DNA of 64,000 bases from Actinomadura rayongensis (GCF_009831215.1 NZ_WUTW01000006.1:308439-372438); one strand, 5' to 3'; positions 16,425 to 25,571 are shown, numbered from the stretch's first letter. Numbers and translations are program-made. The notes: generated by a model from the sequence alone, not told the origin.

Positions 16425-18397
16425 CGGCGACCATGACGGCGCCGGGCGCGGTGCGCCGGGCGGTGCTGGGCGGGGACGGGCCGCGCTGGTCGCGTCCGGC
16501 GCTGTGGGCGGTCCTGGTCGCGGCGTTCGCCCTGTACGCGTGGGACCTGCCGGGCGGCGGGACGGCGAACGCCTACTACGCGGCGGCGGTGAAAAGCGCG
16601 ACGCAGAGCTGGAAGGCGTTCTTCTTCGGGTCGCTGGACGCGGGGTCGTTCATCACGGTGGACAAGCCGCCGCTGGCGCTGTGGGTGCAGGCGCTGTTCG
16701 CGCGGGTGCTGGGGTTCGGCCCGTGGGCGCTGCTGCTGCCGCAGGCGCTGGCGGGGACGGCGGCGGTCGCGGTGCTGCACGCGACGGTGCGGCGGGCGTT
16801 CGGGCCGGTGGCGGCGCTGGCGGCGGCGGTGGTGCTGGCGCTGACGCCGATCACCGTCGCGATCGACCGGGACAACAACCCCGACGCCCTGCTGGTGCTG
16901 CTGCTGGTTTCCGGCGCGTGGGCGGTGCAGCGCGCGGTCGCCGGGGGGCGGCTGCGGTGGCTGCTGGCGGCGGCGTTCCTGGTGGGGTGCGGGTTCAACG
17001 CCAAGATGCTGCAGGCGTTCCTGGTCGTCCCGGCGTTCGCGCTGGTGTACCTGGTCGCGGCGCGTCCGCCGTTGTTGCGGCGGGTGGCGCATCTGGCGGC
17101 GGCGGGCGCGGTGCTGGCGGTGTCGGGCGGCTGGTGGATGGCGGTGGTGGACGCGATCCCGGCGGGGTCGCGGCCGTTCGTCGGCGGCAGCACCGACGGG
17201 ACGGTGTGGGATCTGGTCGTCGGCTACAACGGCCTCGGCCGGATCCTCGGCCGCGACGCGCCCGGCGGCGGGCCGGGCGGCGGTGCGGGGTTCGGCGGGG
17301 AGCCGGGCGCGGGACGGCTGTTCAACGACGTCGTCGGCGGCCAGATCTCGTGGCTGCTGCCGCTGGCGGGGCTGGTGCTGCTGGCCGGGGGGCTGCTGCT
17401 GGGACGGCGTCCGCGCCGGGATCCGCAGGGCGCGGCGCTGCTGCTGTGGGGCGGGTGGCTGGCCGTCCACTACGCGGTGTTCAGTTTCGCGCAGGGGACG
17501 TTCCACCCGTACTACACGACGGCGCTGGCCCCGGCGGTCGCGGCGCTGGCGGGCGCGGGGACGGTCCTGGCCGCCGCCCTGTACCGGGAGCGGCGCCGGG
17601 CGTGGACGGTGCCGCTGGGCGTCGCGGTGACGGGCGGCTGGGCGTTCGCGCTGCTGGCGCGGACGCCGGGCTGGCATCCGTGGCTGCGCTGGACGGTCGC
17701 CGTCGCGGCGGTCGTCGCGGTCGCGGGCCTGCTCGCGGCCCGGTACGCGCCGACGCCGCGGCGTCTGCTGCCCGTCGCTGTGGCGTCGGCGGTGGTCGCG
17801 GGCCTGGCCGGGCCGGGAGCGTATTCGGTCGCGGCGGCGTCGACGGCGTCGAACGGGACCAATCCGCTGGCGGGCCCGTCGGCGGGCGCGGGTTTCCCGG
17901 GCCGTCCGGGCCGGGCCGCGATGATGCCCGGCGCGCCAGCCGGCGCCCGGCGGGGTGTCCCGTCCGGCGCGCCGCCGGGGATGCCGGGCGCCCTGCCGCG
18001 CGGCGGCCTGGGCCGCGGCGGGTTCGGCGGCGGCCCGGGCGGCGGGGTGGACGCGAAGATGGCGTCCTACCTGGTGCGCGACCAGGGGTCGGCGCGGTGG
18101 CTGGTGGCGGTGTCGAGCGCGCAGTCGGCGTCGTCGCTGATCCTGGAGACGGGCCGTCCGGTGATCGCGATGGGCGGGTTCACCGGCTCGGACCCGGCGA
18201 TGACCGTGGCGAAACTGCAGGCGCTCGTACGGTCGGGCCAGTTGCGGTATGTGCTGGTCGGCGGCGGTTTCGGCCCGGACCGGGGGTCGGACGGCGTCAG
18301 CGCGTGGGTGCGCGCGCACGGCACGGAGGTCCCGGCGTCGGAGTACGGCGGGGCGTCGGGCGGCTCGTCCGTCCTGTACCGGCTGGAGGCGTCATGA
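16421..18397 (+). CDS. Polytopic membrane glycosyltransferase (GT39/ArnT-like), copy 1
   Basis: 658 residues. The catalytic N-terminal half has the conserved GT39-type loops: GTANAYYAAAVKSATQSWKA, FFFGSLDAGSFITVDKPPLA with the acidic residues near the first loop, and ITVAIDRDNNPDALLVLLLV. About eleven to thirteen helices follow. Residues of about 480-550 are a Gly/Pro/Ala-rich extracytoplasmic linker (GGLGRGGFGGGPGGG). A soluble C-terminal domain holds VRDQGSARWLVAVSSAQSA and GRPVIAMGGFTGSDPAMTVA. Such enzymes move mannose or a similar sugar from polyprenyl phosphate to a periplasmic acceptor. The GTG overlaps the upstream stop and the 3' end overlaps copy 2. Confidence 0.88.
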   Translation: MTATMTAPGAVRRAVLGGDGPRWSRPALWAVLVAAFALYAWDLPGGGTANAYYAAAVKSATQSWKAFFFGSLDAGSFITVDKPPLALWVQALFARVLGFGPWALLLPQALAGTAAVAVLHATVRRAFGPVAALAAAVVLALTPITVAIDRDNNPDALLVLLLVSGAWAVQRAVAGGRLRWLLAAAFLVGCGFNAKMLQAFLVVPAFALVYLVAARPPLLRRVAHLAAAGAVLAVSGGWWMAVVDAIPAGSRPFVGGSTDGTVWDLVVGYNGLGRILGRDAPGGGPGGGAGFGGEPGAGRLFNDVVGGQISWLLPLAGLVLLAGGLLLGRRPRRDPQGAALLLWGGWLAVHYAVFSFAQGTFHPYYTTALAPAVAALAGAGTVLAAALYRERRRAWTVPLGVAVTGGWAFALLARTPGWHPWLRWTVAVAAVVAVAGLLAARYAPTPRRLLPVAVASAVVAGLAGPGAYSVAAASTASNGTNPLAGPSAGAGFPGRPGRAAMMPGAPAGARRGVPSGAPPGMPGALPRGGLGRGGFGGGPGGGVDAKMASYLVRDQGSARWLVAVSSAQSASSLILETGRPVIAMGGFTGSDPAMTVAKLQALVRSGQLRYVLVGGGFGPDRGSDGVSAWVRAHGTEVPASEYGGASGGSSVLYRLEAS

Positions 18398-20493
18398 CGG
18401 CGACGACCGCACCGCCGACGGTGGCACGCTCGGCGTCCGGCGGCGACCCGAAGTGGGCGCGGCCCGCGCTGGGCCTGCTGCTGGCCGCGACGGCGGTGCT
18501 GTACCTGTGGGGGCTAGGCGCGTCGGGCTGGGCGAACGCGTTCTACGCGGCGGCGGCGCAGGCGGGGTCGCGGAGCTGGTCGGCGTTCTTCTTCGGCGCG
18601 TCGGACGCGGCGGGCGCGATCACCGTGGACAAGACGCCGGGCGCGCTGTGGCCGATGGCGCTGTCGGCGCGGCTGTTCGGGGTGAACTCCTGGAGCCTGC
18701 TGGTCCCGCAGGCGCTGATGGGCGTGGGGACGGTCGCGCTGCTGTACGCGGCGGTGCGGCGGTCCCTGGGCCGGACGCCGGGCAGCGTCGTCCCGGCGCT
18801 GCTGGCGGGCGCGGCGCTGGCGGTGACGCCGGTCGCGGCGCTGATGTTCCGCTTCGACAATCCTGACGCGCTGCTGGTCCTGCTGCTGACGGCGGCGGCG
18901 TACGCGCTGCTGCGGGCATGCGAGGACACGCGGGCGCGGTGGGTGGTGGCGTGCGGCGCGCTGGTCGGCGCGGGGTTCCTGGCGAAGATGCTGCAGGCGT
19001 TCCTGGTGGTGCCGGTGTTCGCCGTGGTGTACCTGGCGGTGGCGCCGGGCGGCGTGCGGGGCCGGATCGTGCGGCTGCTGGCGGGCGGCGCGGCGCTGGT
19101 GGCCGCGGCGGGCTGGTGGGTGGCGGCGGTCGCGTTGGTCCCGGCGGGGTCGCGTCCCTACATCGGCGGGTCGCAGCACGACAGCGTGCTGGAGCTGGCG
19201 CTCGGCTACAACGGGTTCGGGCGGCTGAACGGCGCGGAGACCGGGGGGCTCGGCAACCCGGACGGGGACGCGGGCTGGGCGCGGATGTTCGGCCCGGTGA
19301 TCGGCGGCCAGGTCGCGTGGCTGCTCCCGGCGGCGCTGCTGCTGCTCGCGGCGGGGCTGTGGGCGGTGCGGCGGGCGCCGCGCACCGACGGCGTGCGGGC
19401 GGCCCTGCTGGTGTGGGGCGGGTGGCTGCTGGTCACCGGCGCGGTGTTCAGCTTCATGCGGGGGATCTTCCACGAGTACTACACGGTGGCGCTGGCCCCG
19501 CCGATAGCGGCCCTGACCGGGCTGGGTGCGGCGGTGCTGTGGGAGCGTCGCCGCTCCCCGTCGGCGGCGGTGCTGGCGGTCGCGGTAGCCGGGACGGCGG
19601 TGTGGTCGTTCGTGCTGCTCGGCCGGTCGCCGGGCTGGCTGCCGTGGCTGCGCCCCCTCGTCCTGGCCGCGGGCCTGACCGCCGCAGCAGCCCTGGCGGC
19701 GCTGCGGCTCCTGCCGCGCCGCGCGGTAGCGGCGGCGTCGTGCGCCGCTGTCGCCGCATGCCTGGCGGGCCCGGCCGCGTACGCGGTGGACACGGCGGCG
19801 ACGCCGCACACCGGGTCGATTGTGACGGCGGGCCCGGCGGTGGCGCGCGGCGGGCCGGGACGCGGCTTCGGCCGTCCGCCCACCGGAATGCGCACCGGCC
19901 CGCGCGGCGCACCCCCCGGCCTACCGCGCAACTTCCCCGCCCCCGGCACCGGACGCCGCCCACCGCGCGGCGTGCCCGGCGGCGTGCCCGGCGGCGTGCC
20001 CGGCGGCGTGCCCGGCGGCGTGCCCGGCGGCGTGCCCGGCGGCGCGGCCGGGGGCGCGGCCCGTGGCCTGGGCGGTGGCCTGGGCGGCGGTGCGGCGGGC
20101 GGGCCGGGCGGCGGAGCCAGCGGGCTGCTGCGCGCGGCGGCGCCGGACGCGCGGGTGACGGCCCTGCTGCGGGCGGACGCGTCGGCGTACACGTGGGCGG
20201 CGGCGGCCGTGGGCTCCAACAGCGCGGCGGGCCTGCAGCTGGCGAGCGGCCGTCCGGTGATGGCCGTCGGCGGGTTCAACGGCACGGACCCGGCCCCGAC
20301 GCTCGCGGAGTTCCAGCGCCTCGTCGCCCAGAAGAAGATCCACTACTTCGTCGGCGGCGCGATGCCGGGAGCGCGCGCCGCGTCGGGCGGCAGCGACGCG
20401 GCGGCGCGGATCGCGGAATGGGTGGAGGCGTCTTTCCCGTCCCGGGCGGTGGCGGGCACGACCCTGTACGACCTGACCGCCGGCCGGGCGTGA
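18394..20493 (+). CDS. Polytopic membrane glycosyltransferase (GT39/ArnT-like), copy 2
   Basis: 699 residues and clearly a paralogue of the gene before it. The shared blocks are SGWANAFYAAAAQAGSRSW, FFFGASDAAGAITVDKTPGA, FRFDNPDALLVLLLTAAAYA and SRPYIGGSQHDSVLELALGY. The C-terminal soluble domain repeats the pattern (AYTWAAAAVGSNSAAGLQLA, GRPVMAVGGFNGTDPAPTLA). The linker before it is longer and includes six GGVP units from a 12-bp DNA repeat. The ATG overlaps the stop of copy 1 (ATGA). The two enzymes probably add sugars in the same envelope pathway with different acceptors; that is inference. Confidence 0.88.
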   Translation: MTATTAPPTVARSASGGDPKWARPALGLLLAATAVLYLWGLGASGWANAFYAAAAQAGSRSWSAFFFGASDAAGAITVDKTPGALWPMALSARLFGVNSWSLLVPQALMGVGTVALLYAAVRRSLGRTPGSVVPALLAGAALAVTPVAALMFRFDNPDALLVLLLTAAAYALLRACEDTRARWVVACGALVGAGFLAKMLQAFLVVPVFAVVYLAVAPGGVRGRIVRLLAGGAALVAAAGWWVAAVALVPAGSRPYIGGSQHDSVLELALGYNGFGRLNGAETGGLGNPDGDAGWARMFGPVIGGQVAWLLPAALLLLAAGLWAVRRAPRTDGVRAALLVWGGWLLVTGAVFSFMRGIFHEYYTVALAPPIAALTGLGAAVLWERRRSPSAAVLAVAVAGTAVWSFVLLGRSPGWLPWLRPLVLAAGLTAAAALAALRLLPRRAVAAASCAAVAACLAGPAAYAVDTAATPHTGSIVTAGPAVARGGPGRGFGRPPTGMRTGPRGAPPGLPRNFPAPGTGRRPPRGVPGGVPGGVPGGVPGGVPGGVPGGAAGGAARGLGGGLGGGAAGGPGGGASGLLRAAAPDARVTALLRADASAYTWAAAAVGSNSAAGLQLASGRPVMAVGGFNGTDPAPTLAEFQRLVAQKKIHYFVGGAMPGARAASGGSDAAARIAEWVEASFPSRAVAGTTLYDLTAGRA
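19969..20040 (+). repeat. Six perfect 12-bp tandem repeats in a coding linker
   Basis: The unit GGCGTGCCCGGC occurs six times head to tail and encodes Gly-Val-Pro-Gly. It lies in the flexible linker of the second glycosyltransferase. The multiple-of-three unit lets copy number change without frameshift. A degraded copy of the sequence leading into the array lies at 26549-26671. Confidence 0.97.
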
Positions 20494-20568
20494 CGGATGG
20501 TGTGAGGGAGGCGGCGCGGGGCATCTGGCAGAGGGAGCCCGGCGCCGCCGGGCGGGAAGGAGCACGCG

Positions 20569-20868
20569 ATGGCGGAGGTGCTGGGCGACGCGGCGATCGC
20601 GGCGCGCCTAACGGAGCTGGCGGGTTGGGAGCGGACGGACGGCCGGATCCACCGGTCGGTGACGGCGCCGTCGTTCCTGACGGGCATCGAGGTGGTGAAC
20701 GAGGTGGCGCGGGCGGCGGAGACGGCCGACCATCATCCCGACATCGACATCCGGTGGCGGACGGTGACGTTCTCCCTCACGACGCACAGCGCGGGCGGCC
20801 TGACGGCCAAGGACTTCGCGCTGGCGGAGTCGATCGACCGCATCGCCGCCCAACACGACGCGACCTGA
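20569..20868 (+). CDS. 4a-hydroxytetrahydrobiopterin dehydratase (pterin-4a-carbinolamine dehydratase)
   Basis: A 99-residue protein of the PCD/DCoH family, which dehydrates the carbinolamine formed when aromatic amino acid hydroxylases oxidise tetrahydropterin. The family signature is ETADHHPDIDIRWRTVTFSL at about residues 45-64 with the two active-site histidines, then THSAGGLTAKD. GGGAAGGAG-like purine-rich sequence precedes the ATG. No aromatic amino acid hydroxylase is in the window, so the hydroxylase partner, if any, lies elsewhere. Part of its 3' end is duplicated 150 bp downstream. Confidence 0.92.
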   Translation: MAEVLGDAAIAARLTELAGWERTDGRIHRSVTAPSFLTGIEVVNEVARAAETADHHPDIDIRWRTVTFSLTTHSAGGLTAKDFALAESIDRIAAQHDAT

Positions 20869-21492
20869 CCCGCCGCCCGCCGCCCTGGCACGCCGCGACG
20901 TCCCGCCCGGAAGCCCGCCGACGGCCACCACACGCCCAGGCGCGCCCCAAGCCCGAACCCGCGCGCCCGATGGCGCGCCGCGAACCCGTGCGTCCAAGCC
21001 TGCGCGCCTGGGTCTGACGGCCGACCGCATCGCGGCCCAGCACGACGCGACCTGACCCTGCCGGAACCCCGCCGACGCACACCGCGCGCGAAAGCGCGAT
21101 GCCGCGCGCCCGACGCCCAGCGCTCGCCGCGTGCATGCCCCGAGTGCGACTTGGGCGCTCCAAAGGCGCCTCAGAGGCACGGCATCGCGCCTCGAGCGCG
21201 ATGCCGTGCGCTCGGAGCCGTGCGCTCAAGCGCGAGCATGAGTGGCCGGTCAGCGTGCCCGTCTGCGCGGGCGCGTGCTGCACGCCGGGCCTGACGGTGC
21301 GGCACCGGCGTTCCGCGCGCCCGCTTGTGGGCGGTGGCCGAGGGCTCGCGGGCGTGGCGCGCCCCGTCGTCGGACGCCCCGTCGTCGGACGGGCTGTGCG
21401 ATCGGGTTCACCGTGCGGCATCGGGCGTCGCTGGGGGCGTGCCGTTCGCGGGCGCGGCGCGGGGTTCTGCAGGCAAAACGCGGGGTGGTGGG
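20869..21492. other. Intergenic stretch of about 620 bp with a gene relic
   Basis: No complete gene is visible. The sequence is rich in GCGATGCCG and GCGCTC words, some repeated (GGCATCGCGC-type words near 21080 and 21180). The one recognisable element is the copied 3' end of the pterin dehydratase gene at 21014-21057. Confidence 0.5.
21014..21057 (+). pseudogene. Relic copy of the pterin dehydratase 3' end
   Basis: 35 bases (21023-21057) match 20836-20870 with only two differences, both at silent wobble positions, and include the stop codon. The translated relic reads LTADRIAAQHDAT; the intact gene has LTA, nine more residues, then DRIAAQHDAT. The relic is therefore the gene end with an in-frame 27-base deletion. 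The rest of the gene is absent. Confidence 0.75.
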
Positions 21493-22275
21493 TCAGTGGG
21501 CGGAGAAGCCGCCGTCCACGAAGATGGTCTGGCCGGTGACGGCGGACGCTGCGGGGCCGGCGAGGAACACGGCGGCGCCGGCGAAGTCGCCGGGGACGCC
21601 GTTGCGTCCGGTGAGGGTGCGGTCGGCGAGCGCGGCGACGCGGGCGGGGTCGGCGGACAGGTGCGCGTTCAGCGGCGTCGCGACGAACCCGGGGACGAGT
21701 GCGTTGCTGGTGACGCCGTGCCGCGACCACGCCTCGGCCTCGGACCGGGCGAGCGCGGTGACGCCGCCCTTGGACGCCCCGTAGGCGCCGCTGTCGGCGA
21801 ACGCGCGGAACGCCTGCTGGGACGACAGGTGCAGGATCCGCCCGTACCCGCGCCGCGCCATGCGGGGCCCGAAGTGGCGGCCGAGCAGGAACGGGGCGGT
21901 GAGGTTGACGGCGAGGGTGGTGTCCCAGACGTCGTCGCCGAGGTCGCCGAGCGGGGGCCGCAGGTTGACGGCGGCGCTGTGCACGAGGATGTCGGGCTCC
22001 CCGAACGGCACGGCGGCGTCGGCGGCGGCCCGCCGGACCTGGGCGCGGTCGGCGAGGTCGGCGACGACGTGGTCGGCGTCGTGCCCGGCGGCGCGCAGTT
22101 CCCCGGCGGTGGCGCGCAGCGCGTCCTCCCCGCGGGCGAGCACGACGACGCGGGCCCCGGCGGCGGCGAGCGCGCCCGCGATGGCGCGGCCGATGCCGGA
22201 GCTGCCGCCGGTGACGAGCGCGACGCGTCCGTGCAGGCCGAACAGCCCGGTGAGGTAGGCGGCGGGTGTGGTCAT
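21493..22275 (-). CDS. Short-chain dehydrogenase/reductase
   Basis: 260 residues of the classical SDR family. The NAD(P)-binding motif is VTGGSSGIGRAIAGAL near residue 20, followed by DLADRAQVRRA, the NAG-equivalent VHSAAVNLRPP, Ser in LHLSSQQAF, and the catalytic YxxxK in YGASKGGVTAL. The C-terminal VDGGFSAH is also characteristic. The 3-oxoacyl-ACP reductase-like pattern fits many sugar or hydroxyacid dehydrogenases; the substrate is not predictable. It diverges from the aminotransferase gene, 50 bp apart, and could share a promoter with it. Confidence 0.9.
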   Translation of the reverse strand: MTTPAAYLTGLFGLHGRVALVTGGSSGIGRAIAGALAAAGARVVVLARGEDALRATAGELRAAGHDADHVVADLADRAQVRRAAADAAVPFGEPDILVHSAAVNLRPPLGDLGDDVWDTTLAVNLTAPFLLGRHFGPRMARRGYGRILHLSSQQAFRAFADSGAYGASKGGVTALARSEAEAWSRHGVTSNALVPGFVATPLNAHLSADPARVAALADRTLTGRNGVPGDFAGAAVFLAGPAASAVTGQTIFVDGGFSAH

Positions 22276-22324
22276 GCGGGCACCCTACGGGCGGGGCGGG
22301 GGCGGCGTCGTCCATCATCGGGGT

Positions 22325-23383
22325 ATGGACATCGCGGGCGGGTCGCTGTCGGTGGAGGAGGCGCGCGGCGAGTTCGCGCCGCGCGTCGCGTATCTGAACA
22401 CCGCGTCCTACGGGCTGCCACCCCGGGCGGCGCACGAGGCGGTGCTGGCGGCCGAGCGGGACCGCGCGGCGGGCCTGATGTCGCCGGTCGGGGTGGAGGC
22501 GACGGTGCCGGTGGCGCGGGCGGCGTTCGCGCGGCTGACGGGCGTGCCCGTGGAGTGGGTGTCGGTGGGCCCGCAGGCGTCGTACTTCGTGGGCCTGGTG
22601 GCGGCGTCCCTGCCGTCCGGGGCGCGGGTGGTGGTCGCCGACGGCGATTTCGCGTCGCTGGTGCACCCGTTCCTGGCGCGCGACGGCCTGCAAGTACGGT
22701 CGGTCCCGCTGGACCGCGTAGCGGACGAAGTCTCCGGCGGCGCGGACCTGGTAGCGGTGTCGGTGGTGCAGTCGGCGGACGGCCGGATCGCGCCGCTGGC
22801 GGAGGTGACGGCGGCGGCCCGGTCGGCGGGCGCGCGGGTGCTGCTGGACGCGACGCAGGCGTGCGGATGGCTGCCGGTGGACGCCTCAACCGCCGACTTC
22901 GTGGTCTGCGGCGGCTATAAGTGGCTGATGGGCCCGCGCGGGACGGCGTTCTTCACGGTCGCGCCGGACGCGCTGGCGGACGTGTGGCCGGTCGCGGCGG
23001 GCTGGTTCGCCTCCGAGGACCCGTGGGCGTCGCTGTACGCGGGCCAGTTGCGGCTGGCGCCGGACGCGCGGCGGCTGGACCTGTCCCCGGCGTGGCCGTC
23101 GTGGGCGGGCCAGGCGGCGGCGCTCGAACTGCTGGAACGGGTCGGCGCGGACGCGGTGCTGCGCCACGACGTGGCCCTGGCGAACCGGTTCCGCGCGGGC
23201 CTGGGCCTGCCGCCGGACGACTCGGCGATCGTGTCCCTGCGCGTCCCGGACGGCACGGCGGCACGCCTGGCCGAACACGGCGTGGTGGTGGCCGAGCGAG
23301 CGGGCCGACTGCGCGCGTCGTTTCACCTGAGCACGTCCGAGGACGACGTGGACCGCGCCCTGTCCCTCCTGACCACCCCCTGA
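22325..23383 (+). CDS. Class V aminotransferase-fold PLP enzyme
   Basis: 352 residues. The fold type I pattern starts with RVAYLNTASYGLPPRAAHEA. A glycine/serine-rich phosphate loop is seen in SVGPQASYFVGLVAAS. Asp and Gln bind the cofactor in LLDATQACGWLPVD, and the Schiff-base Lys lies in VVCGGYKWLMGPRG. This is the kynureninase/isopenicillin-epimerase/cysteine-desulfurase-like class, and no family-specific residues decide between them. It diverges from the SDR gene. Whether it acts as a lyase, epimerase or aminotransferase is open. Confidence 0.87.
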   Translation: MDIAGGSLSVEEARGEFAPRVAYLNTASYGLPPRAAHEAVLAAERDRAAGLMSPVGVEATVPVARAAFARLTGVPVEWVSVGPQASYFVGLVAASLPSGARVVVADGDFASLVHPFLARDGLQVRSVPLDRVADEVSGGADLVAVSVVQSADGRIAPLAEVTAAARSAGARVLLDATQACGWLPVDASTADFVVCGGYKWLMGPRGTAFFTVAPDALADVWPVAAGWFASEDPWASLYAGQLRLAPDARRLDLSPAWPSWAGQAAALELLERVGADAVLRHDVALANRFRAGLGLPPDDSAIVSLRVPDGTAARLAEHGVVVAERAGRLRASFHLSTSEDDVDRALSLLTTP

Positions 23384-24274
23384 ACCCGCCCCCCCAGAAA
23401 CAACGCACCACCCCGTCCGCAAACCCGACGCCGCACAACCCGCCGCCCGACGTGCGCGCCGCCCGCCGACGGCGCCTCCAGGACGCCACCCGACCCGCCG
23501 TCCACTCACCGCCACCTGCACGGCTTACTCGCCGGCGCCGCCCACCCACCGGCGCGCGGCTCCCTGCCCGCGCGGCCAGCCCGTCCGCATGGTCTGCCCA
23601 TGCGCGTGCGGCGTGCACCCCGCTCGCCGCCTACCGGCCCGCGCGATCGACCCGTCGCCCGCGCGTCATCGGCAATGCTCGCGAGCGCGCGGGTCGTGCG
23701 AGGGCTCGCCGCGATGCGTTCGCGCGGCCGGACCGGTGTGGGCCGGTGGGGAAAGGCCGCCGCGCGCCGAGAGGTCCGGCGGCGCCGCGGCACGCGGACG
23801 TTCATGGGCGCGAGCGCGGACGAGCCGTCTTAGCCCGTCACCCGGCTCTCCCATGGTGGTGCCGCTGGTGCGCGTAGCCCGTTCGAGCCCGTCGGCCGGG
23901 ACGGGTGAGCGCGGCGGGCGTCACGCGGTCGGCGGCACAGCGATGCGGAGGCACGCCGTCGGCGCGGCGCGCCGGGTTGGGAGGCGCGTGGAGCGGACGG
24001 GCGGAGGGCCGCAGGCGGTGGGACGAAACGGGCGTTTGGAGGTGGCCGGAGGGGAAGGAATGGGGCGTCCGGACGATCCCGCTAAGCGGGGTGACGGCCT
24101 GGATTGTCCTGAAACGTGGCTTGTTGTTGATGATGTCGGCGCGGTGTTATCACGTGAGTGACAACGTTCGGCGTGCAGCACGTACAGGATGTGAGTGTTG
24201 CGCAACGCACAAGATACCTACCGTCGGAGACCCGGTTCCGGGCGGCGGCCCGGCTGCTGTCCGGGTGGAGGTGT
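23384..24274. other. Intergenic stretch of about 890 bp, promoter at the right end
   Basis: No gene with a supported start was found. The first 700 bp are GC-rich and featureless. From about 24100 to 24240 the sequence turns AT-richer (TTGTTGTTGATGATG, TGTTGCGCAAC), as expected for the promoter of the PucR-like regulator. A dyad GTTGCGCAAC (24198-24207) could be an operator. Confidence 0.5.
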
Positions 24275-25540
24275 GCGGTGACGTTGGTGTACGACGGGGC
24301 TCCGGTGGACGGGGCGCGCGAGGGCGCGGCGGCGCAGCCGTGGCGTGCCGTGCCGGTGGCGGAGGCGGCGTGGATGCGGGGGCATCTGCCGGCCGTGCAG
24401 GAGCTGATGGTGGCGGGCGTGCTGCGGGAGGTGCCCGAGTACGCGCGGCCGGGTGATCCGGTGTACCGGCAGGTGGTGGAGGCCGCGGTGGTCTTCGCGA
24501 TGGAGCACCTGGTGCGGCTCATCGAGGACCCGGACGTGTCGTGGAAGGACGTGTACCAGGTCTACTTCGACGTCGGCTACGGGGAGGCGGTCGAGGGCCG
24601 CAGCCTGGAGCACCTGCAGAACGCGATGCGGATCGCGTCGCGGACGGCGTGGCGATACCTGGCGGCGGAGTACCAGCGGCTGGGGCGCCCGCTGTCGCTG
24701 CTGAGCGTGATGGCGGAGGCGAACTTCGCGTATCTGGACGAGTTGTCGTCGGCGGCGGCGGCCGGGTACCGGCGGGCGCGGGAGAAGGCGGCGGGCGAGC
24801 GCGAGCAGCGCCGGCACCGGCTGCTGGGCCTGCTGCTGTCGGAGGCGCCGGTGCCCGAGGGCGTGGTGGCCGAGCAGGCGGCGATGGCGGGCTGGCCGCT
24901 GCCGCAGCGGCTGGCGGTGATCGTGCTGCGCCCGCGTCCGGGCAGCGGCGGGGAGGGCCCGTCGGGGCTGCCGCCGCAGGTGCTGGCGGGCCTGGACGGC
25001 GGCCGTCCCTGCCTGGTGATGCCCGACCCCGACGGCCCCGGCCAGGCCGAGCGGCTGACGGGGATGCTGGCGGGCTGGTCGGGCGCGGTCGGCCCGGCGG
25101 TGCCGCCGGGCGAGGCGCGGGTGTCGCTGCACTGGGCGCGGCGCGCGCTGGAGCTCCCGGCCGACCCGTGCGGCGGGGACGACGCGCAGCGCGGCGGCCT
25201 GGTCCGCGCGGAGGAGCGGGTCGCGGACCTGCTGCTGGAGGCGGGCGGGCGGCTGACGGAGATCGTCGCGGCGCGCCGCCTGGAACCGCTGACGCGGACC
25301 CGGTCCCGGCACGGGGTGCGGCTGGCGGTGACGCTGCTGGAGTGCCTGAAGAACGGCTTCAACGCGACGGGCGCGGCGGCGGCGCTGCACGTGCACCCGC
25401 AGACCGTCCGGTACCGCCTGGGGCAGCTGCACGACCTGCTCGGCTTCGACATCGAGGACCCCGAGATCCGCCTGGAGCTGATGCTGCTGCTGCAGGTGTG
25501 GATCCGGCGGGACGGCGAGCTGCCCGAACAGCCCGCGTGA
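24275..25540 (+). CDS. PucR/CdaR-family transcriptional regulator
   Basis: About 421 residues. The N-terminal part (ELMVAGVLREVPEYARPG, ARPGDPVYRQVVEAAVVFAM) resembles the RsbR-like domain found in many actinobacterial PucR-type proteins. A GGDEF-like middle is followed by a C-terminal HTH_30: LLECLKNGFNATGAAAALHV, HPQTVRYRLGQLHDLLG. I start at the GTG six bases after GGTGGAGG; a GTG at 24158 is in frame, but the sequence between looks like a promoter. Such regulators often control nearby catabolic genes. Its target is unclear; the DUF2231 gene 50 bp downstream has its own boxes. Confidence 0.85.
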   Translation, partial: AVTLVYDGAPVDGAREGAAAQPWRAVPVAEAAWMRGHLPAVQELMVAGVLREVPEYARPGDPVYRQVVEAAVVFAMEHLVRLIEDPDVSWKDVYQVYFDVGYGEAVEGRSLEHLQNAMRIASRTAWRYLAAEYQRLGRPLSLLSVMAEANFAYLDELSSAAAAGYRRAREKAAGEREQRRHRLLGLLLSEAPVPEGVVAEQAAMAGWPLPQRLAVIVLRPRPGSGGEGPSGLPPQVLAGLDGGRPCLVMPDPDGPGQAERLTGMLAGWSGAVGPAVPPGEARVSLHWARRALELPADPCGGDDAQRGGLVRAEERVADLLLEAGGRLTEIVAARRLEPLTRTRSRHGVRLAVTLLECLKNGFNATGAAAALHVHPQTVRYRLGQLHDLLGFDIEDPEIRLELMLLLQVWIRRDGELPEQPA

Positions 25541-25549
25541 GCGCGGCGT

Positions 25550-25571
25550 TGAGAGGGTTCTGAGAGGTCGG
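25550..25571 (+). promoter_or_regulatory. Two 11-bp TGAGAG repeats before the DUF2231 gene
   Basis: TGAGAGGGTTC and TGAGAGGTCGG follow one another directly. They share the TGAGA core and 11-bp step with the boxes at 12862-12901. They end 19 bp before the ATG, so they would overlap or lie close to the promoter. Only two clear units are present, which makes this the weakest of the three sites. Confidence 0.5.

Noticed and set aside
23875..23920. GTTCGAGCCC resembling a tRNA T-loop
   Set aside because: No acceptor stem partner, D arm or anticodon arm could be placed around it, so it is not called a tRNA.
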